A model generated the notes under the pieces. It did not search any database. It saw nothing but the letters and a program-made list of their open reading frames with translations, and had not been told where the DNA came from. Below, in pieces: positions 57,478-64,000 of a stretch of DNA of 64,000 bases (the first letter of the stretch is position 1; the number at the start of each line of letters is the position of its first letter). Both the position numbers and the translations under genes were made by a program. This DNA comes from Dugong dugon (lineage: Eukaryota; Chordata; Mammalia; Sirenia; Dugongidae): positions 95,501,234 to 95,565,233 of the forward strand of contig CM057462.1 of NCBI GenBank assembly GCA_030035585.1, given 5' to 3'.

Positions 57478-58560
57478 GCTTAGATATGAGAACTGGATGT
57501 AGTTTTTTTTAGGGTAATGCTGGCTGGTGTAACAAACAAACCCAAGCATTACAGTGGCTTGAAACAGGCAGATTTGTTTGTTTTTCATTTGCGTGACAGT
57601 CTAGTGTAAGCACTCTGGTGCTGGAGAGGGGGGAGGGGGAGCAGGTGCTCCTGTGCAGTTATTCAGAGACCTGGGCTCTTTCCTTTTGTATCTCTACCTG
57701 TCTCTAGTACCCCCGAGTCCTCTGCTTTCAGCTGGCAGATGGGGAATGCTGGTAGAAAGAGGCACATCCCTTTCTCTACACTGTCCACTTGGGAGTGCCC
57801 CATATCACTTCCCCTCGAGTTCTATTATGTCACATGACACATCTAATTGCAAGAGAGGTTTGGAATACGCCCAGGAAGAAGAGGAAACTGGTTCGGCAAA
57901 TGGCTCTCCATCCTGCTTGTGCGTATCTCCAAATGTTTGTCATTTGGTTACTAATCACCTAATATAAGTCTTTATTACATACACATCCTGTCTGTAATTC
58001 GGCACATGTGGCATACATCTATGACAGCAATATGATTTGTTTTTAGTCCTTTTAGGGAAAAGATGGTGTGGTTTGCTTTATGTGCAGCAAGTGAGGAGTT
58101 ACCAACCCCATCCCTTCACTCTCCATAATTAACTGCCCCCATTGTCATCAAACATATCTTCTTTAACAATCTATTACTCCGCTTCTTAGAGGATTCAGTG
58201 GCTATCCATTGCCCACAGCTGTGTTTCTATATGCGTCTGTAGCCTGCTGCTAGTCCATAGTGAAGCGATCAAAATTAGAACACTGTAGTTAGTGTGTGTG
58301 TGTTTGATGTAAAGTTGCCAACTGCCCTTGCTCAGGAAGTACTGTCATTTATTTGAGATGACGTCCCTCTGATCTTTTGGGGTGTTAACATATTGTTTTC
58401 TTTCATGAAATCATAGTGCTAGTTGATTATTTTTAAATGTCCTTTTATTCTAAAATAGATTTAAACTTATATTTTGTCAAAATGTGGCAAACGTGCTTGA
58501 AAGCCATAAAGCTCTTCAGAAAATGTCTTTTGAGAGTAGACTTTATGGAGTTGTGCTCTG
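57477..58560. other. Possible old repeat (57.5-57.95 kb) and unique DNA
   Basis: 57,505-57,950 ('GCTGGTGTAACAAACAAACCC..TACAGTGGCTTGAAACAGGCAGATTTG') has the look of an old interspersed repeat of the 'GGCTTAAA..AAGTTTATT' type, unassigned. The frame 57,653-57,967 lies within it. 57,970-58,560 is unrecognised. Confidence 0.4.
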
Positions 58561-59470
58561 TGACAGATCGCTTTTGTGTGGCCTTTCTCGCCATAGTCTT
58601 GTAACTCCCACCCAAGTGATTGGGTGGGACTGTGCAAATAGGGTAATTGTGGCCCACCAAGGGCATTGGTCAGTTTTGCTATCCTGCTGGGCTTGAAATG
58701 AGCCATCCCAGAGGCAGGAAAGAAAGGATCCCACTACCACCAAGAGGAAGAACAGCCAAGAGCCAAGAGCAGAGCATGTCCTTGGACCCAGGATTCCTAT
58801 GCTTAGAATCTCCTGGAACCAGGAGACAGAGAGAGAGAGAGCTGTAACACAAGATGGCAGAGAAATGGTGGAAAAAGAGACAAGCAGCAGGAGCTGTGGT
58901 GGGCTTCCTGACCCACAGAGGGAGAAAGCTGAGTTCCTTTGGGCAGGAGGCTTGCTGGTGGAGTAGGGTGCCTCTGGGCACTTGATGGAGCTAGGTTTGA
59001 TGACCCACAGAGCTAGTGCTAAACACCTTCAGGGCAGAGCTTACTGGAGGAGTTTGGTGCCTCTGGGTACTTATCGGCAGAGCTAAAAAAGAGCTTTGTA
59101 ATACTTGCCTAGGCAGGGCAGAAGCTGAGGGTTCAGAAAGAGGTGTGCCTGTGACTGGGAAGAAGCTGCCCTGATGGAAGAACTGTATCCTGAACATTCC
59201 TCAACCTGTATTGTAACCTGTCACTTCCCTAATTAACACCATAATTGTGAGTGTGATCTGTGATTTCTGTGTGGCCATTGCAATGGATTGTCAAACCAAG
59301 CAAAGAAGTAGAGAGTGCTGTGGGAGGGATGGTTTGTGTCAGTACTGGTAAAGATGGTGGAGAGAGGAGGCATGTCTGACCTCTGCCTCATAGGAATCAG
59401 CCTTGGGCTGTTGATCTTGATTCTCCTTCCCTCTTGTGAAGTTAGAAGAGGTCAGACGCCGCCCCCACGC
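58560..59470 (+). repeat. LTR-like interspersed repeat with internal 90-bp units
   Basis: Balanced composition unlike its AT-rich flanks. It includes a (GA)n tract at 58,825-58,838 and two related units of about 90 bp starting 'GACCCACAGAG' at about 58,910 and 59,001, sharing 'GGAG.AG..TGGTGCCTCTGGG.ACTT'. The 3' part 'CACTTCCCTAATTAACACCATAATTGTGAGTGTG..TGTGTGGCCATTGCAATGG' looks like an LTR end. I cannot assign a family, and no viral gene is present. Several overlapping frames (58,445-58,981) are side effects of this sequence. Confidence 0.45.
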
Positions 59471-59689
59471 CGTTTTCACAACTTGCCACTCACAGAACAC
59501 TTGCGAGGTACATGATCTCCATGATCCTGATCACATGAGGTGTAATTTTGATCTTCTGCTTAGAAGGCTTGTGTGTATATGTAGTTTATGGGAATAAGAA
59601 TGAAGGATCTTCCAGGGATTTAGAAATAAGATAAAAAATCTCCCATATAGAATTAAGATAGGAAAAATAAAATAGTGGGTCGTAACACA

Positions 59690-59915
59690 TGGCAGAGACC
59701 AATTGCTAGAAAAGGACATCCTGTTTAGTGAAGTAGACGGTCAAAAAAATGGGGAAAAACCTCAATGAGATGAATTGATACGTCACAATGATAGACTCAA
59801 ACATACCAACAATTGTTAAGATGGCACAGGACTGGGCAGCGCTTCGTTCTGTTATACATACGATCACCATGAGTCAGAGGTGACTCAGTAGCAGCTAACA
59901 ATAACATATGGCAGT
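59690..59915 (+). mobile_element. RTE LINE 3' end, 5'-truncated
   Basis: 'GAAAAGGACATCCTGTTTAGTGAAGTAGACGGTC', 'GATGGCACAGGACTGGGCAGCGCTTCGTTCTG', tail 'GAGTCAGAGGTGACTCAGTAGCAGCTAACAATAACA'. Confidence 0.88.
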
Positions 59916-59924
59916 TAAATCACA

Positions 59925-60170
59925 GAGGTAAAACCCTGGAGTTTGGACTCAGACATTTTGCCTGGGTTCTAATTTTTGGTTTATCACTTCTTAGCTCTGT
60001 GACCTTGGGAAAAATTATTCTCTGTGACATAGTTGCACATCTGTATTATGTACATAAAACATGTAACCCTAACTTCATAGTGTTGTTATAAGGACTAAAT
60101 GAGATGATGTATATAAATCTCTTTCTACGGTGGCTGCCGGACATATAGAAAACCCTTAATATTAGCTATA
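59925..60170 (+). repeat. MIR SINE, nearly complete
   Basis: 'TTTGGACTCAGACATTTTGCCTGGGTTCTAATTTT', 'GCTCTGTGACCTTGGGAAAAATTATTC', 'AACTTCATAGTGTTGTTATAAGGACTAAATGAGATGATG'. Confidence 0.88.
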
Positions 60171-60500
60171 TAGATCAGAGATATGCAAAGTCAAATGGAA
60201 GAGACTGAATGGCTCTAAGAGAAAAAAAAAAACACTTATAAAAATGAATTTAAAGATGTTAACATTCTTTGATAAAATAAATATTTATTGAACCCTTACT
60301 ATATTTTAGGCTTTGTGGTAGTCACTGAAGATGTGATTCTGAGCCACATGGGATATGGTCCTTACTCCCAAGAAATCCTACAGTCTAGTGTATGGTCTTC
60401 AAACCTTTTTTTTTTTTACCACAACCCATGGTAAGAAATGAGTTTAAGTAATTACGCAGAAATTTGATGTTAAGGGATTAGATGTACCTATAGCGACGTG

Positions 60501-60710
60501 TTATTGTTATTAGCGCCATCAAGTCAGGCCCTGACTCATGATGAACCCATGTGTATCAGACTGGAACTGTTCCATAGGGTTTTCAAGGCGGTTACCTTTA
60601 GGAAGTAGATCACCAGAACTTTCTTCTGAGGCACCTCTGGGTGGGTTTGAACCAACAAGTTTTCTATTAGTAGTCAAGTGCTTAACTATTTGTGCCACCC
60701 AGGGACTCCT
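60501..60710 (-). mobile_element. AfroSINE, long variant, antisense
   Basis: 'GTTATTGTTATTAGCGCCATCAAGTCAGGCCCTGACTCATG', 'AGATCACCAGAACTTTCTTCTGAGGCACCTCTGGGTGGG', complemented head 'TTTGTGCCACCCAGGGACTCC'. Confidence 0.92.
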
Positions 60711-60790
60711 ATGTTGTTGTTGTGTTAGGTGCTGTTGAGCTGGTTCCAACTCACAGCGACCCTATACAGATGTCTTAAAACAGTGCTTGG
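60711..60790 (-). mobile_element. RTE-type 3'-terminal fragment next to an AfroSINE
   Basis: 'GTTGTTGTTGTGTTAGGTGCTGTTGAGCTGGTTCCAACTCACAGCGACCCTATACAGA' is the complemented RTE terminus, about 80 bp. It directly follows the SINE in the same orientation, as at 53.4-53.7 kb. Confidence 0.75.
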
Positions 60791-61054
60791 TGAAACAAGT
60801 AAGAAGCAGAATGGTATCTACCATACAATACCAATTACATAAGTTAAAAACAAACAAAAACAATATCTGGTTTTTAAAAACAATGGAAGCAAAAGGATAT
60901 ACATTAATCAGAATAGAATGGTTGTTTTTGAGGAGGCAGAAGATGAGAACAAAAGAAAATAAATAAAATAAGAAAGATACCAATTCTAATGATGTGTTAT
61001 AAACTGAGAAGATTAAAACAATATATAAATTTTGTATAGCAGCCCAGATGTCTA

Positions 61055-62100
<1,046 letters not shown>

Positions 62101-62105
62101 ACTTA

Positions 62106-62424
62106 TACATCCACTCCTCACTTATTGACATAGTTTCCAAAGAGCAGGTTGTTTTGTGAAAATCAGCGTTATGCAAAAATGGAGGATGACTACATCATTA
62201 CATAACTGACAAATTACATCATAACTGCCAGACCACTGAGAATCATGGCCCAGCCAAGCTGACACATGCTCTAGCCATCACAGCTTGGCTCACACCTTGG
62301 TATTTGTTACTGCCAGACATAAGTCGTTAATGTACAAAATAATAGGATAGTGGATTTTTTACTGTTGTCGTAAATGTAAAATGTCAGATAATGAGATAGT
62401 TGATAAGTGAGGAGTAGGTATACA
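62106..62424. mobile_element. DNA-transposon-like MITE with terminal inverted repeats
   Basis: CTCCTCACTTAT at 62,114-62,125 is exactly inverted at 62,403-62,414 (ATAAGTGAGGAG). Weaker inverted similarity extends outward through a TATAC motif. The interior of about 280 bp has no coding frame. The 'CTCACTTAT' terminus is reminiscent of Tigger/mariner-type ends, but this is from memory. Confidence 0.7.
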
Positions 62425-62429
62425 GTAGG

Positions 62430-63395
62430 TCAACGGATGTCATCATGAACGATCATGGAAAGAAAAGGTTACCATTCACCAGCACCTTTTGGCAGAATAC
62501 ACACAACATGGAGGGGTCAGGTAGCTGGGGCCAATGCACCAGTATGTAACTTGTTGGATCCATGGGGTGACTCAGTTCCAATGGGAAAGATTAATTGAGT
62601 ATACATTTCTCAAGGTCATCCTGGAAAAGAAGTTTCCCCATATCATAACTGTACATGTTATCCAGTAGAAAAAAGAAGGACAAGAGGCCATCTAGGAATC
62701 TGCTACTTTGGGTGAGAAAGAGAGTCTGGATATAAATTAGGAAGAAGCATTATGAGAAATTGGAAGATTCCTGGAGCCCATATAATTTCTCACAGAGGTA
62801 GTTTTGTTGCCCCTGAATGTTTTGTGCATAAATGATCAGAAAAACCCTCCCAATAAAAGGGCCTTGTGGCTTATTTTTTGGAACATAAACGACAGTAAGA
62901 AGAATTCCATTGCGTAGTTTGTCTACATAGAGTAGTCATGTGAGAAAGTCAGGTGACTGCAATTCTGCAGAGAATCAAGTAAGTGGAATGGCAGTGGCAG
63001 GGAAGAGGGAAGGGAATGGTAGAAGTGGTATGGAAAGGATGGGAAGGCTTATGCTGAGTCATGTGTGAATTTCCCATAAGACCCTTAGTGATGGTGGAGC
63101 AGCCTATGGTCCTGTCTACCATCCATGATGTATGCTTCCAGAACCCTATTTCCTTTGGCCAGCTTTCTTACTCCTGGATCCAACTTGATCTTACATTTAC
63201 TTGCAGATGCACCCCAAAATCCTCTCTACTTGCTGCTGTTTTGGAAATAAGCTACTTTAAAAACTGGTAACAGTCAAAGACCTCAAAATTGGACTCAAGT
63301 ATTCATGGCACAAATTGAAATTTAGCACATTTCTATTCCATCAAACCTGTGTGTGTTGACATCTTGCACATGGCTCACTCCGGGACCTCATGTGA
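62430..63395. other. Unique sequence, nothing recognised
   Basis: No repeats or exon signals recognised; the frame 63,061-63,270 is short and has no domain. Confidence 0.4.
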
Positions 63396-63490
63396 ATCAC
63401 ACAGGCACTCTGGGACTTAATTTTCCCCACTGAGAAAATGAAAGAGTGGGTTAGTCTGATTTCTAAAGTCTCTTCCATTTCTAACACTGT
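63395..63490 (+). repeat. MIR-related fragment
   Basis: 'TTTTCCCCACTGAGAAAATGAAAGAGTGGGTTAGTCTGATTTCTAAAGTCTCTTCC' follows the MIR3-like 3' pattern. Confidence 0.7.
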
Positions 63491-63551
63491 AGACACTAGA
63501 TTATTCGTGTCTGGGATGTATGTATTTTGTGGTAAAATTGTATCAAGGACT

Positions 63552-64000
63552 TTTCTTTTTTATTGTGCTTTAAGTGAAAGTTTACAGTTTAAATCAGTTT
63601 CTCATACAAAAATTTATACACACATTGTTATGTGACCTTAGCTGCTCTCCCTGTAATGTGACAGCACACTCCTCCTTTCCACCCTGGATTTATTGTGTCC
63701 ATTCAGTCAGCTCCTGTCCCTTTTTGCCTTCTCATCTTGCCTCCGGACAGGAGCTGCCCATTTAGTCTCATGGATCTACTTGAACTAAGAAGCACTCTCT
63801 TCAAGAGTATAATTTTATGTCCCATAGTCCAGTCTAATCTTTGTCTGAAAAGTTGGCTTTGGGAATGGTTTCAGTTCTGAGCTAATGGAGAGTCTGGGGA
63901 CCATGTCTTCTGGGGTCCCTCCAGTCTCGGTCAGACCATTAAGTCTGCCCTTTTTCCTAGAATTTGAGTTCTGCACTCCACTTTTTTCCTGCCCCATCAG
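63552..64000 (-). mobile_element. L1-type 3' end, antisense, older subfamily, cut by window edge
   Basis: Starts 'TTTTTTATTGTGCTTTAAGTGAAAGTTTACAG' (complement of an AATAAA-type 3' end). It shares the block order of the other antisense copies ('GTCTGGGGACCATGTCTTCTGGGGTCCCTCCAGTCTCGGTCAGACCATTAAGTCTG') but is more diverged from them than they are from each other. It continues beyond base 64,000. Confidence 0.8.

Overview
This window looks like nuclear DNA from an afrotherian mammal, most likely a paenungulate such as an elephant, although the species cannot be fixed from sequence alone. The basis is about 25 copies of a tRNA-derived SINE ending in 'GAGTCGGAA..GACTC.ATGGCA', which matches my knowledge of AfroSINEs. 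Alongside them are several RTE-class (BovB-like) LINEs whose 3' ends carry the same terminal sequence. Older mammal-wide repeats (MIR, L2, L1, an MLT1-type LTR) fill most of the rest. There are no bacterial-type operons, rRNA genes, CRISPR arrays or genuine tRNA genes.

Layout. 1-14.2 kb is repeat territory: a truncated antisense RTE at the left edge, an L1 3' end with a perfect 15-bp target duplication, an MLT1 LTR, a long decayed antisense L1 (about 7.3-9.9 kb), an internally deleted RTE and a 110-bp tandem duplication. 14.2-19.9 kb is nearly free of interspersed repeats. It holds the only GC/CpG-rich stretch (about 14.87-15.5 kb, weaker to 16.35 kb), a palindromic CRE, GC boxes, and a plausible + strand start: a strong donor at 16,223, an acceptor ending at 16,373, and a short exon (16,374-16,418) with a Kozak-context tandem ATG followed by a donor. 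I read this as a promoter and first coding exon of a host gene I cannot name. If so, much of the remaining 47 kb may be its first intron.

19.9-64 kb is intron-like or intergenic DNA: L1 3' ends (all of this family antisense), SINEs in both orientations, a 5'-truncated RTE at 37.0-38.3 kb, another at 39.6-40.5 kb with an exact 10-bp duplication, and a nearly complete but frameshifted RTE at 46.6-49.8 kb with recognisable endonuclease and reverse transcriptase regions. There are also two short DNA-transposon-like elements with terminal inverted repeats (31.1-31.4 and 62.1-62.4 kb) and two long CA microsatellites, one grown inside a MIR. No intact protein-coding gene longer than the small exon is supported. 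Nearly all other open frames are short chance frames or transposon remnants. Repeat boundaries are by-eye estimates, usually within 5-20 bp.
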